DNA from: Pseudomonas sp. NFR16
GTDB lineage: Bacteria > Pseudomonadota > Gammaproteobacteria > Pseudomonadales > Pseudomonadaceae
Reading direction: 5' to 3'
NCBI RefSeq assembly: GCF_900108875.1
Contig: NZ_FNYJ01000001.1
Location: 186,001-250,000 of the forward strand
DNA: 64,000 nucleotides
Shown: positions 1 to 9,407 of the stretch, piece by piece
Position numbering within the stretch: position 1 is the stretch's first letter
How the letters are laid out: the number at the start of each line of letters is the position of its first letter
Program-made: the position numbers and the translations under genes
The notes under the pieces: generated by a model
Seen by the model: the letters and a program-made list of their open reading frames with translations, nothing else
The model's database searches: none
Told to the model about the DNA's origin: nothing

Positions 1-386
1 GCGGTTCCCCAGAAGACCGGCAAGCCGAGCGCAGGGATGAACCGGGCCAGCGCCATTACCCAGATGTTGGTCGACAACGCGGCAAGCACGTTGGATGCCG
101 CGAAAACCAGCAGGATCAGCGTGAACAGTTTCTTGCGTTCGACGCCGGCCAGTCTGGCTGTGAGGACAGGCCCGAACAGCATCACGGTGAACGCGAAGAG
201 CGTGACCACCTGACCGGCGACGGCCACCGAGACGTTGAGGTCGCGCGCCATCGCCGGCAACAGCCCGACGATCAGGAACTCGGTGGTGACGATGATGAAG
301 GCGGCGACCGCCATGATGAGGATCTGAACGGCGGATCGCGCGGAAGCTGAGGGCGCTCCCACCGCTTCTGTGGTCGAAGGATGCAT
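1..386 (-). CDS. MFS transporter, DHA1 drug/purine-efflux type (partial, N-terminal 128 residues)
   Basis: Inner-membrane proton-coupled efflux carrier; only the N-terminal part lies in the window and the 3' end runs off the left edge. Reading leftward from an ATG at 386, the protein has a short polar N-terminus, then a first membrane helix carrying the TTEFLIVGLLP signature of the AraJ/PbuE-like DHA1 group, followed by two more hydrophobic segments. It is divergent from the LysR gene at 497, with 110 bp between the starts, the usual layout of a LysR regulator beside its target. The exported substrate cannot be told. The family call is firm. Confidence 0.85.
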   Translation of the reverse strand, partial: MHPSTTEAVGAPSASARSAVQILIMAVAAFIIVTTEFLIVGLLPAMARDLNVSVAVAGQVVTLFAFTVMLFGPVLTARLAGVERKKLFTLILLVFAASNVLAALSTNIWVMALARFIPALGLPVFWGT

Positions 387-496
387 GAAAGGTGACGCTC
401 CAGGAGATTTTGGCATAGCCTATTGGAGATTTGCCGTCTCATCCGGGATATAAATGACCGGTCATGCGGAACTGGATTCAGTAATCGAGAGGTGCC

Positions 497-1418
497 ATGT
501 ATTCTTCGGAGCGGCTCAAAGGAATCGATGTGTTCGTCACGGTCGCCGACGTGGGCAGCTTCGCCAATGCCGCGCTACGCCTGAATCTGACGGCATCGGC
601 GGTCAGCAAGAGCGTCGCCCGGCTGGAGCAGCGATTGGGACAGCGCGTGTTCGCCCGGACCACCCGACGGCTTTCTCTGACCGAGGCGGGCGTCAAGTAT
701 TACCGAACCTGCACCGGCGTGCTGGCTGACCTGGAGGAATCGGAGCTGGAGATCGCTTCTGACCGGCACGAGCCCCATGGTCGGGTGCGGATCGACTTGC
801 CAGCGTCCTACGGACGCCTGCACGTGCTGCCGTTGATACTTGAATTCGGTCGAGCGTATCCGTTGCTTCACCCGCACATTTCCTTCTCGGATCGCTTCGT
901 CGATCCGGTCCATGAGGGGATCGACATCGTGGTTCGAATCGGTGGGCCGGACGCCTGGCATTCCGGTCTTGGCCACAGGTTCATAGGCGCTCAGCGTCTG
1001 GTGTTCTGCGCGGCCCCCCGTTACCTCAGTGAGTACGGCACGCCGCGTTCAGTCACGGAACTGGAGAACCATCACTGCATTGCATACGGGCTCACGGATG
1101 GGCAAGGTTGGCCCGTGGTTTCTCAAGGGCCGTCTGCCGGGCGATCAGGAGCGACGCGTCATCCATCCCCGCATCGCGGTGGGTGACGGCGAAGGCGAAG
1201 TGTCGGCAACACTGGCGGGCTACGGCATTGCGCAGTTGCCTACCTGGCTGGTTCAGGGGCATCTCGATGAGGGGCGCCTGGTTGAGGTTCTGCCCGAGCT
1301 TGCAACGGAAGGTCTGCCGATGAACCTTGTCTGGCTCAAGACCCGGGAATCCTTGCCGAAGGTGAGCGTCCTGCTGGACTACCTGAGTGAACATCTCGCG
1401 CCCCATGGAAGCGTATGA
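497..1418 (+). pseudogene. LysR-family transcriptional regulator, frameshifted
   Basis: The first 205 or so codons encode a normal CrgA-type LysR regulator: a winged helix-turn-helix at residues 5-63 (ASAVSKSVARLEQRLGQRVF), then the start of the effector domain. After TGG at 1109-1111 the frame is lost and ends early at 1186. The missing C-terminus (PWFLKGRLPGDQERR onward, to the stop at 1416-1418) continues in the next frame. Removing one C from the CCC run at 1112-1114 restores a full protein of about 306 residues. This is either a true inactivation or a one-base sequencing error. It is divergent from the MFS exporter and was presumably its regulator. Confidence 0.8.
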
Positions 1419-1476
1419 GCCGCTGCGGCGTCGGCCGGTCTGGCGCGCAGACTGCACTGTTCGACCGCTGTCGAAG

Positions 1477-3072
1477 TCAGGCCGACGGCGCTACGTAATC
1501 GCGCACATGACTGGCCGTTTCCGAACACCACCGGTTCCGGCCGCCGTTCTTCGCGGCGTACAAAAATGCATCCGCCGACTTGATCAGTCCTGCGGGCGTG
1601 GTCCCGTCCCTGGCCGGCGTGCCGCAGGCGACGCCCGCGCTCGCGGTCACCCTCCCGAGCGGATGATCGGCATGTTCGATGTCCAGCGCCCGAATGGCTT
1701 GCAATATCGCCTCGGCCAACTGCCCGGCGCCGCGTACATCAGTGTCCGGCAGCAGCACCGTGAACTCTTCACCACCGTAACGCACCGCCAGATCCGCTGG
1801 CCGCTTGAGGGCTTGCCTGATAGCCGAAGCCACGTGGCGCAGACACTCGTCACCGGCAGGGTGGCCATAGCGGTCGTTGAAGCGCTTGAAATAATCGACA
1901 TCCAGCATGATCAGCGCCAGAGGCGTGTCTTGGCGCCGCGCCCGTTCCAGCTCCTGTGCCAATGCGATATCCAGCTTTCGACGATTCCCCAGGCCCGTCA
2001 GGCTGTCTGTCAGCGCCATGTCGTGAACCGTCTGATGCGCGATGCGAATCTGTTCCTCCAGTTCGATGCGCGCACGCAACTGGGTCAGCACCAACACACC
2101 GAAACCGCTGAGTCCGGCGATGAGCACGAGCAGCACCATGCCGGTCTTGAACAGATCATGGCGCCAAGGCCCGACGAAAGACTCCCGCGAAAGACCGGCT
2201 TCCACAACGAGCGGATACGACGTCAGAGCCCTATAGGCATAAAGCCTGTACGTGCTGTCGATGACCGCTTTGACCTCAGCGACACCTTCGTTCGAGAACG
2301 GAAGATAGCGGGTAAAGATCTCGCTCTGCGCAAGGCTGCGGTCTGTCGCCGGGGACACGAAAGGCCGCCTGACGAGCACTTCGCCGCTGCGCATCGCCAG
2401 CACCAGCGCGCCTTTGTCGTCAATCTTGAAATCCCCGTAATAGTCGAGGAAATAGCTGACCTTGATGGTGCCCAGAAGAACGCCGGCAAACGATCCATCG
2501 GGGTTGTCCAGCCGACGGGATATGGGAATGACCAGCTCGCGCGAGGAGCGGCTTCTCACAACGGTGCCAATGCGAACCTCTCGCCCGGGATGGGTGCGGT
2601 GGAAGGTGAAATATTCACGGTCGGCATTGTTGGCCGTTTCGGGGGTGATGTACTGATTGGTGACGACCCAGTCGCCGTTCGCCGCATAAATGAACAAGCC
2701 CTGGAGCTGCGGCATGATTCTGGTCTGCTGGTCGAGCAGAGCGCGGATCCGGGGGACATCGATGTTGCCGAGTCCGTCGCCTTCCACCCGCTCGCGCAAT
2801 TCGGCGGTCAGCACATCGACCTGGCGGACGGCGTCCTCGGCATGTTGCGCCGTGGCCTGGGCAAGGTTTCTGACGGAGTCCTGGGCGGAGGCATAGGCAT
2901 GACGATAGTCCCTCCAGGATCTCCACCCCTCGACGGCCAGAAATGAAACCACCATGAGTAGCATGAAGCTTAACGTCAGTCGAAAGACCGCGGCGCTGTT
3001 GTCACTGTTTAACGAAAGGCTTTCGCGGCCGGGATCGGCCGACGAAGGTCTCACGGGTTTGCGTCCACGCAT
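1477..3072 (-). CDS. Membrane diguanylate cyclase with periplasmic Cache-type sensor
   Basis: Makes cyclic di-GMP from two GTP. An N-terminal membrane helix (about residues 30-52) is followed by a periplasmic region of about 240 residues of the dCache sort, a second helix near 300-325 and a C-terminal GGDEF domain. The active-site loop is GGEEF, and the product-inhibition I-site RPAD lies exactly five residues before it, so both activity and feedback inhibition are expected. The ATG at 3072 is chosen over the upstream TTG at 3078 because GAGGA sits 6 nt before it. It is convergent with the LysR pseudogene. The ligand of the sensor is unknown. Confidence 0.9.
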   Translation of the reverse strand: MRGRKPVRPSSADPGRESLSLNSDNSAAVFRLTLSFMLLMVVSFLAVEGWRSWRDYRHAYASAQDSVRNLAQATAQHAEDAVRQVDVLTAELRERVEGDGLGNIDVPRIRALLDQQTRIMPQLQGLFIYAANGDWVVTNQYITPETANNADREYFTFHRTHPGREVRIGTVVRSRSSRELVIPISRRLDNPDGSFAGVLLGTIKVSYFLDYYGDFKIDDKGALVLAMRSGEVLVRRPFVSPATDRSLAQSEIFTRYLPFSNEGVAEVKAVIDSTYRLYAYRALTSYPLVVEAGLSRESFVGPWRHDLFKTGMVLLVLIAGLSGFGVLVLTQLRARIELEEQIRIAHQTVHDMALTDSLTGLGNRRKLDIALAQELERARRQDTPLALIMLDVDYFKRFNDRYGHPAGDECLRHVASAIRQALKRPADLAVRYGGEEFTVLLPDTDVRGAGQLAEAILQAIRALDIEHADHPLGRVTASAGVACGTPARDGTTPAGLIKSADAFLYAAKNGGRNRWCSETASHVRDYVAPSA

Positions 3073-3178
3073 TATCAATCCTCACTGGAGGCTTCCAGGC
3101 CGCATCAGACTACCGACACGGGTGCGTCTCGGTAGACATCAGCACAGGCGCCAATGATCGGTGAGTGGGGCGATTTGC

Positions 3179-3805
3179 TCAGCATCGTCGATCACCGGCC
3201 GTTTCCTGACCGTTCGCGGTTGAAGACAGGATCATCTGATACAGGCGCTCGGCGGCCGGGGAGAGCACGCGTCCGCGGCGCTTGATCAGCCCGCTGGTGC
3301 GGTTGAGCACGGGTTTGATCAACGGCACGGCGCATGATTCCGAGCGCATCAGGTGAGGCGGAATCGCCAGTTGCGGAACCGCCGCGACGCCCAGACCGGC
3401 GGCCACCATGTCGACCACAGTCCGGACGTGCCGGGCTTCGCAGATGGCCGTGGGCAGGTCGGGAACGTCCGCCAGTGCCAGATCCAGCAGCAAACGGTTG
3501 CCGCTGGCCTTGCTCACCGCGATGCAGTCGTGCCGGGTCAGCTCCGCCCAAGTGACTGAGCGCCGGGACGCCAGCGCATGGTCACGACGGCAGGCCACCA
3601 CGAATCGCTCCTTGAAGATCGGGACGAGCTCCAGATTCGCTTCCTGCACACCGATGTAGTTGATGCCGAAGTCGGCCTCGTTGCGCGCCACCGTGGAAAG
3701 CACCTCACTGGCGCCTTCGTCCAGCACGCGGACCAGAATGCGCGGGTACAGCCGTTGAGAGTTGGTCAGTACCGTCAGCAGGCAATGATGCACGGCGGTC
3801 GGCAC
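3179..3805 (-). pseudogene. LysR-family regulator remnant lacking the DNA-binding domain
   Basis: The 208 residues are only the effector-binding half of a LysR regulator. They align well by eye with the C-terminus of the intact LysR protein at 11703-12611 (shared EADFGINYIG/EADFGVSFTG, CEARHV, RRGR). The reading frame upstream of the GTG at 3805 meets a TGA near 3862, and none of the three frames further upstream shows a helix-turn-helix. It therefore looks like a 5'-truncated gene, not a functional regulator. A GTG-started effector-domain protein cannot be fully excluded. Confidence 0.65.
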
Positions 3806-4287
3806 GCAAGCGAAGCGCTCGCGCCACTGGCGGCAGCCGTTGAGCTGGACGCCTTGGGCTCAGCCGAAAATGCCAGGCCCGAGACGGTTGCGGCGCCGGA
3901 CCCGGATCTGCCCGCCAACGTGCGCAGGGAAGGCTGCCGCACGCTGACGAACTGGGTCGGTGTCGCGGTCGGCGGCTCCCATCATGAAACGGTGAGCGAG
4001 CGATCGTTGCGCTGAAGCCTTTTTCGGGGCCAGAACAAGCGAGTCTGCTGGGGCGCAGCGAGCGGTTCGACATCATGAACGCGGCGTTTCTAAGATTGCC
4101 ACGTTGGCGACCTCAAAGGCCTGAGCCTTCCAGCGCGGTGCCGTTTCATCTCCCATGACAATAATCGTCCCGCGTCCATCACGACGGGACACTGGCGTGG
4201 TGCCTGAAGGCGGACGCGGCATTCGCTGACCCGGCTCGGGATTCAGCGGGCATGAACCCCGATCGGACGCGGTATGGCGTGCCGGAT
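3806..4287. other. 480-bp stretch without a recognisable gene
   Basis: This follows the broken LysR gene at its 5' side. A 123-codon open frame on the minus strand (3705-4076) is Arg/Pro/Ser-rich, matches no family I know and overlaps the LysR remnant, so I read it as non-coding. No hairpin terminator or operator stands out. It is probably a deletion scar where the LysR DNA-binding domain used to be. Confidence 0.4.
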
Positions 4288-4680
4288 CTACCGAGGAAAC
4301 CGGTTGTTGGTGGTGCCCTTGGCAGTGTCGACGAACCAGAAACCATGGTCGTCGGCTTTCACAATGTTGCATTCCTCGCCGTAGGCCGAATACGTCACGC
4401 AAATGACGTCGCCGGTGATCTTCCATTTTCCGGTTGCTTCAGGATTGCCGCTGATCTGAATCCTGGCGTTGCCGTCTGGGGACAGGACCTCGGTGAACGT
4501 CTGTCCGCTTGAGGTCACGCTCTGATGGGGGCGGCCAATGAATTGACCGGAGATTTCGGTGCCGCTGAGTTGCCTGGCGCCGGGTGGCGGTGGCGAGTGC
4601 GCGTCCTTTACCGGATTGTGTCCGTCGGACGCGCAGCCGATCAGCAATGCCGCGAATACCGCAACGTAAGTGGCTCTCAT
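4288..4680 (-). CDS. Small putative lipoprotein of unknown function
   Basis: A 130-residue protein with a clear lipoprotein signal: positively charged start, short hydrophobic stretch and the lipobox LLIGC with Cys16 as first residue of the mature protein. The residue after Cys is Ala, so the outer membrane is the default destination. A Pro-rich linker follows, then a roughly 90-residue domain with paired Cys (VICVTYS and GEECNI) that might form a disulfide. The motif ATGKWKITGDVICVTYS resembles small beta-rich domains that report on secreted proteins, but I do not recognise a named family. It stands alone. Confidence 0.7.
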   Translation of the reverse strand: MRATYVAVFAALLIGCASDGHNPVKDAHSPPPPGARQLSGTEISGQFIGRPHQSVTSSGQTFTEVLSPDGNARIQISGNPEATGKWKITGDVICVTYSAYGEECNIVKADDHGFWFVDTAKGTTNNRFPR

Positions 4681-5139
4681 GAGTCATCCCTCTCGTTAAT
4701 GAAGGTATGAGCCATTTGCAGCGGGAAACAACGTATCAACGGCACACGACTGACATTCCTTGACGACCTGCCTTGGAATAAACAGATGTTCAGGCAACTG
4801 ACTCCCATTGAATCTAGCAGGTTACGTCGGGGCTGTTAGTTGGGCGAACGCCTGACGCCGCACTTGCCGGGATCAGCGGACTGCAACAGGCATGATGATC
4901 ATGCCCGGACCGCTCTGCGACGGGGTCAGACACGCTGACGCGCCGCGCGCGGCCGGCCGCCGTTGCATCGCCTGAAAATGCTGCAGGCCGCGCCGTTCAA
5001 AGCTTTGCATCCCAATTTAATGCTATGAGCGGTATTCAGAAATGCCGTCCATGGCCGATTGATAAGGCAGGCGTAATAAGCGCTTTACTGCTGTGACCAA
5101 CAGCATTCTCGTGATTTCGTGAGCGCTTGAGCATCAACC
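4681..5139. other. Intergenic region upstream of the GGDEF-EAL gene
   Basis: These 459 bp lie between the divergent lipoprotein gene and the GGDEF-EAL gene and must hold both promoters. I see no convincing open frame and no strong palindrome. The last 150 bp are AT-richer than their surroundings, as expected for a promoter. Confidence 0.4.
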
Positions 5140-7098
5140 ATGAAGATTTCCTTTTTGCACCGACTGAGGCCGTTGATCACGGTGCAGCGCGACAATCCCC
5201 GATTACTGAAAGCTCAATACGTCGCGCTGTCCCGGCAATTGCCGATCATGTACGCGATACTGTTGATCAATACATTGGCCCTGGCTGCCACGCACTACGC
5301 CATTGCGCCGCATTGGCTCGCGCTTTATGTACCGGCTGCGCTGACACTCCTGGGCAGTGGGCGCGCATTGATGTGGTGGCGCTTGCGAAGCCTGCCTGCC
5401 ACGCCCGAACGGGTTTTCAAGACACTCACGCGCACTAACCGCCTGGCGTTTTTCATCGCCCTGAGTTTCACCGCGTGGGCGTTGGCGCTGTTCCCGTACG
5501 GGGACAGTTATACCCGCTCCCACGTTGCGTTTTACATGGCGATTACAGTCATCGCCTGCATCTTCTGTCTGATGCACCTGCGCTCTGCCGCGCTGACCAT
5601 CACGGTGGTGGTCAATCTGGCGTTTGTGGTGTTTTTCCTGGCAGCGGGCAATCCCACTTACACCGCCATGGCGATTAACGTGCTGCTGGTGTCGGCGGCG
5701 ATGATTCTGGTGATGCACGATCAGTATCAGGACTTCACGCGGTTGGTGAACACCCAGGCCCGCTCGGAAAAACTCAGCGAAGAAAACCAGCGGCTCGCCA
5801 ACGAAGACAGCCTGACCGGATTGCCGAGTCGGCGACGGTTTTTCTCGCTGCTCGATCAGGGTTTGGCGCAAGCACGGCTGGATAGCACGAAACTGGCGAT
5901 CGGCCTCATCGATCTCGATGGCTTCAAGCCGGTCAACGACGTTTACGGGCACCGGGTGGGAGACAAGCTGCTGTTTCAGGTCGGGCAGCGTCTGCTGGAA
6001 TTCGTGACGGCGGATGTGCAGCTCGCGCGGCTCGGCGGCGACGAGTTCGGCCTGCTGGTTCAGCACGTCCGGTCAGAAGAGCATTTGATCGCGGTGGGTG
6101 ACCGGATAAGCGAAGCGCTGCGCGAGCCTTTCATCATCGGCAACATCCAGATCGCGATCAGCGCGTCATTGGGGCTGGTCATCTTTCCGGACATGGCTGG
6201 CGATGCCGTCGAAGCTTACGAATTCGCCGATTACGCGCTGTACGACAGCAAGCGCGCGGGCGCCGGAACACTGTGTCTGTTTTCGACAGCGCACTACCGC
6301 GACCTCAAGCGCGACGGTGCGACCGAGCAGGGGCTGCGACGGGCGAACATCGTCGAAGAATTCGACCTGGTGTTTCAGCCCATCGTCGACGTCCATACGG
6401 GGCGTACGGTGGCGTTCGAGGCGTTGGCGCGCTGGGTCAGCCCCGAGCTTGGGCCCGTGGCGCCAGGCCTGTTCATTCCGGTGGCCGAGCGCATCGGCTT
6501 CATCAACCGGCTGACGCTGCCGCTGCTGAAAAAAGCGCTGGCCGGTGCTTCGTCCTGGCCCGACGATGTTCGGCTTTCGTTCAACCTTTCAGCCCATGAC
6601 TGCGGCTCACGAGACGCCGTGCGCAAGATCATCGACGTCATTGAACGCAGCGGTTTCGCGCCGCACCGGTTGGATTTCGAAATCACCGAGACCGCGGTCA
6701 TACAGGACCTGGATCAGGCCCGTTGTGCGATCAACGCGTTTCGCCAGCTGGGCTGCGGCGTTTCCCTGGATGACTTCGGCACGGGCTATTCCAGCCTGAG
6801 TCAGCTTCATGCACTGGCGCTGACCAAACTGAAGATCGATCGCACGTTCATCAGCGGGATCGAGGGCAATGCCGCCAGCTACAAGATCGTCAAATCACTG
6901 ATCGCATTGAGTGCCGATATGGCCCTCGAGTGCGTCAGCGAGGGCGTGGAGCGCTGGGAAGAGCTTGAGGTGCTCAAGGCATTGGGCTGTTCATTCGTTC
7001 AAGGCTATCTGGTCTCCAGACCCATGCCTCTGGAACAGACCGCCGAATGGCTGGGCAGGCACTGGCGCGCAGAACCTGTCCTCCGTCAACCGGCCTAG
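5140..7098 (+). CDS. GGDEF-EAL membrane protein (c-di-GMP turnover)
   Basis: A 652-residue protein. Six hydrophobic segments fill residues 35-195 and form an integral-membrane sensor, followed by a short coiled linker, a GGDEF domain (about 220-380) and an EAL domain (about 395-640). The cyclase loop is an intact GGDEF, but the I-site is missing (no RxxD five residues upstream). The phosphodiesterase side keeps EALARW, the EITET glutamate, DDFGTGYSSL of loop 6, LKIDR, SEGVE and QGYL, so hydrolysis of c-di-GMP looks possible. Both domains may be active, or the GGDEF may only sense GTP. Its end overlaps the thpR stop by 4 bp. Confidence 0.9.
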   Translation: MKISFLHRLRPLITVQRDNPRLLKAQYVALSRQLPIMYAILLINTLALAATHYAIAPHWLALYVPAALTLLGSGRALMWWRLRSLPATPERVFKTLTRTNRLAFFIALSFTAWALALFPYGDSYTRSHVAFYMAITVIACIFCLMHLRSAALTITVVVNLAFVVFFLAAGNPTYTAMAINVLLVSAAMILVMHDQYQDFTRLVNTQARSEKLSEENQRLANEDSLTGLPSRRRFFSLLDQGLAQARLDSTKLAIGLIDLDGFKPVNDVYGHRVGDKLLFQVGQRLLEFVTADVQLARLGGDEFGLLVQHVRSEEHLIAVGDRISEALREPFIIGNIQIAISASLGLVIFPDMAGDAVEAYEFADYALYDSKRAGAGTLCLFSTAHYRDLKRDGATEQGLRRANIVEEFDLVFQPIVDVHTGRTVAFEALARWVSPELGPVAPGLFIPVAERIGFINRLTLPLLKKALAGASSWPDDVRLSFNLSAHDCGSRDAVRKIIDVIERSGFAPHRLDFEITETAVIQDLDQARCAINAFRQLGCGVSLDDFGTGYSSLSQLHALALTKLKIDRTFISGIEGNAASYKIVKSLIALSADMALECVSEGVERWEELEVLKALGCSFVQGYLVSRPMPLEQTAEWLGRHWRAEPVLRQPA

Positions 7099-7628
7099 AC
7101 AACCGCAACCAGTGGCCACTCCGCCAGCACGCGGTACTGGCCTTTATGAGATTCGTAAAGCGTGAAGCGGTCCGCTCGCAGAACGAATTCGCAAGGATTG
7201 TCCGCCTCCGGCACCGAGCCCTGATAGTCACGTGTCAGCGTCAGGTGGGGACGAAATTCCTTGTGTTTCTGATCGCTCGTGAAAGCCAGCATCGCCTGTT
7301 CCAGCGCATAGGACAGGCGCAGCAGCTGGGGAGGGGCATCGTCCGGCGTCAGCACCAGCACTTTGGCTTGACGCCAGGCATCCAGCCGGTCGAGGACCAC
7401 CGTCAGCGGCGTTCCCGGCACTTTGATCCTGGCTGCGGCGGCGCAAATCTGCGGTATCTGCGCCGTGTCGACGGATCCCACAAAGAGCAGCGTGAGGTGA
7501 AAGTTGGCGGTGGGCACCGGCCGACCGCTGCGCAGCGACAATGATGTTCGCCATTGAGAGATCGACTTCCTCAACGCCGGCGGGCAACCCAGGGCGAAAA
7601 ACAGTCGCGATTGCGGTTCATGGCTCAA
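7095..7628 (-). CDS. thpR: RNA 2',3'-cyclic phosphodiesterase (2'-5' RNA ligase family)
   Basis: A 177-residue soluble protein of the 2H phosphoesterase superfamily. The two catalytic HxT motifs are plain: HLTL at about residues 44-47 and HLTL near 130 (FRPHLTLTRD). The family hydrolyses 2',3'-cyclic phosphates on RNA ends and can join 2'-5' half-tRNAs. The start is a TTG at 7628 supported by GGAG 8 nt upstream; no ATG in frame fits better. It is convergent with the GGDEF-EAL gene, overlapping by 4 bp, and divergent from rulA. Confidence 0.87.
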   Translation of the reverse strand: MSHEPQSRLFFALGCPPALRKSISQWRTSLSLRSGRPVPTANFHLTLLFVGSVDTAQIPQICAAAARIKVPGTPLTVVLDRLDAWRQAKVLVLTPDDAPPQLLRLSYALEQAMLAFTSDQKHKEFRPHLTLTRDYQGSVPEADNPCEFVLRADRFTLYESHKGQYRVLAEWPLVAVV

Positions 7629-7727
7629 CGTCTTCTCTCCTCACGTTACTGCTGCGGCTCGTCCAGGCCTGTCACCCGTCGAAATGTCATGCGCATGAGA
7701 TTGACCGCAAGCGGCGTAAATCGTTAA

Positions 7728-7743
7728 CTGTATATACATACAG
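7728..7743. promoter_or_regulatory. LexA (SOS) box of rulAB
   Basis: CTGTATATACATACAG fits the CTG-N10-CAG SOS consensus perfectly and differs from the ideal CTGTATATATATACAG by one base. It ends 22 bp before the rulA ATG, where LexA would block the promoter until DNA damage. Confidence 0.93.
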
Positions 7744-7765
7744 TTATCCTGCACAAGGCTGCAAC

Positions 7766-8197
7766 ATGAGCATCACCTTTCTTGGGCCACTTTCGGCAGG
7801 CGGCGAAAAACTGCCGCTCTACTCGTTCCACGTTCCAGCAGGCTTCCCGTCGCCGGCCGCCGACCACATCGAAAAGCATATATCGCTGGACGAGCTTTTC
7901 GACATTCGTGCGCCCCATGTGTACCTGGTGAAGATCGACGGAGACAGCATGCAAGGCGCCGGTATCTATCACGGCGACATCGTGATCGTTGATCGCAGTC
8001 TCGACGCTGAACATGGCGACATCGTCATCGCCGCACTTAACACCGAGCCGCTGTGCAAGCGGCTGCACAGGCGTGAGAACGAATTGATCCTGATGTCGGA
8101 GAATCCGAAATACCCGCCGCGCCACGTGATGGAGGGCGACGAACTGGTGATCTGGGGCGTAGTGAAATACAGCGTTCGCGATCATGACAAACCCTGA
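7766..8197 (+). CDS. rulA: UmuD-type translesion polymerase accessory protein RulA
   Basis: A 143-residue S24-family protein. RecA-assisted self-cleavage should occur at Ala25-Gly26 in PAGFPS, and the Ser/Lys dyad is Ser61 (GDSM) and Lys98 (LCKRL), matching S60/K97 of E. coli UmuD. The cleaved dimer would join RulB to form the error-prone DNA polymerase V. The ATG at 7766 is chosen because the SOS box lies just upstream; a longer open frame reads back through that box and is not real. rulB begins 14 bp before its stop, so translation is coupled. Confidence 0.94.
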   Translation: MSITFLGPLSAGGEKLPLYSFHVPAGFPSPAADHIEKHISLDELFDIRAPHVYLVKIDGDSMQGAGIYHGDIVIVDRSLDAEHGDIVIAALNTEPLCKRLHRRENELILMSENPKYPPRHVMEGDELVIWGVVKYSVRDHDKP

Positions 8198-9407
8198 GCC
8201 GGTCTTCGCGCTGATCGACTGCAACAGTTTCTACGCCAGCTGCGAGCGGGTCTTCAGGCCTGATCTGGCGAAAACGCCCATCGTTGTGCTGTCGAACAAC
8301 GACGGTTGCGTCATCGCGCGCAGCTACGACGCCAAGCCTTTCGTGAAAATGGGGCAGCCGTACTTTCAGATCAGAGACCATCTGCGTCGCAACGGCGTGG
8401 TCGCGTTCAGCAGCAACTATGCGCTCTACGGCGACATGAGCGAGCGGGTGATGACGATCATCGAATCGATGGTGCCAGCACTGGAGGTGTACAGCATCGA
8501 CGAAGCCTTCGCGGACCTGACCGGCATTCCCGGGGACCTGACGGCCTTTGGACGCAAGATTCGCTCGACCATCTACAAGCGCACCGGCATTCCCGTCGGG
8601 GTGGGCATCGCCCGCACCAAGGCCCTGGCAAAGCTCGCCAATCACACGGCCAAACGTCTTCTCGACAAGACCGGCGGCGTGGTGGACATCTGCGAGGCCT
8701 TCAAGCGCGACTGGACCTTGCGCAACACCGACGTAGGGGAGGTCTGGGGTGTCGGCAGAAGGATGAAGGCTCACCTGGAGGTGATGGGGATCAAAACCGC
8801 CATGGACCTGGCGAGGGCGGACGCCTGGACGCTTCGCCAGAAGTTCAGCGTGGTGATCGAGAAAACCGCGCGGGAACTGGCGGGTACTTCCTGCCTGGAA
8901 TTGGCTGAGGCAGACGTGCCCAAGCAGGAAATCTGCTGCAGCCGGATGTTCGGCGAGCGCCTGACCGAGATCGAGCCGATCAAGGAAGCGGTGGCCACTT
9001 ATATGCATCGGGCGGCGGAAAAGCTCCGGGCGCAGCACTCGCTCTGCAAGACGATCCGCGTGAGCATCCGTACCGGCATGTTCAATGTGCAAGAGGCCCG
9101 GTACGCCAATGGCGCGCTGATGGAACTGCCGTACCCCACCAACGACGTTCGCCTGATGACGAAACTTGCGACCGAGGCCGTCGATCGAGTCTTCCGCCCG
9201 GGCTACAAATACAGCAAGGCCGAGGTTCTGCTCATGGATCTGCGCCAGCCCGGCGAGTTCACCGACGACCTGTTCGCCCACGTCCAGACGCAGGCTGCCA
9301 GTCGAATCATGAGTGTGCTGGACGGCATCAACGGCCGCTGGGGCCGGGGCACGCTGCGGGTCGCCAGCGTGCCTCGAGACCCGGGATGGGCATGCGCCGG
9401 GACCTGA
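8184..9407 (+). CDS. rulB: UmuC-type translesion DNA polymerase RulB, C-terminus frameshifted
   Basis: A Y-family polymerase: catalytic metal site ALIDCNSFYASCE and YSIDEAF, a thumb with helix-hairpin-helix, and the little-finger domain. The region QPGEFTDDLF, where UmuC proteins bind the sliding clamp, is present. The last residues are not those of the family. After DPGW (codon ending 9389) the frame slips and stops at 9405-9407. Adding one G to the GGG run at 9388-9390 gives the expected tail (GMRRDLMSQSFTTR..DQLW) ending at 9461-9463. About 24 residues are lost. The polymerase core is intact, so some function may remain; a sequencing error is the alternative. Confidence 0.9.
   Translation: MTNPEPVFALIDCNSFYASCERVFRPDLAKTPIVVLSNNDGCVIARSYDAKPFVKMGQPYFQIRDHLRRNGVVAFSSNYALYGDMSERVMTIIESMVPALEVYSIDEAFADLTGIPGDLTAFGRKIRSTIYKRTGIPVGVGIARTKALAKLANHTAKRLLDKTGGVVDICEAFKRDWTLRNTDVGEVWGVGRRMKAHLEVMGIKTAMDLARADAWTLRQKFSVVIEKTARELAGTSCLELAEADVPKQEICCSRMFGERLTEIEPIKEAVATYMHRAAEKLRAQHSLCKTIRVSIRTGMFNVQEARYANGALMELPYPTNDVRLMTKLATEAVDRVFRPGYKYSKAEVLLMDLRQPGEFTDDLFAHVQTQAASRIMSVLDGINGRWGRGTLRVASVPRDPGWACAGT

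Noticed and set aside
1387..2946. 519-codon open frame on the plus strand
   Set aside because: It is the antisense of the diguanylate cyclase, whose protein has complete domains and motifs; the plus-strand product is Arg/Gln/His-rich and matches nothing.
8037..9281. 414-codon open frame on the minus strand
   Set aside because: It is antisense to rulAB, which is certain from motifs, SOS box and gene order.
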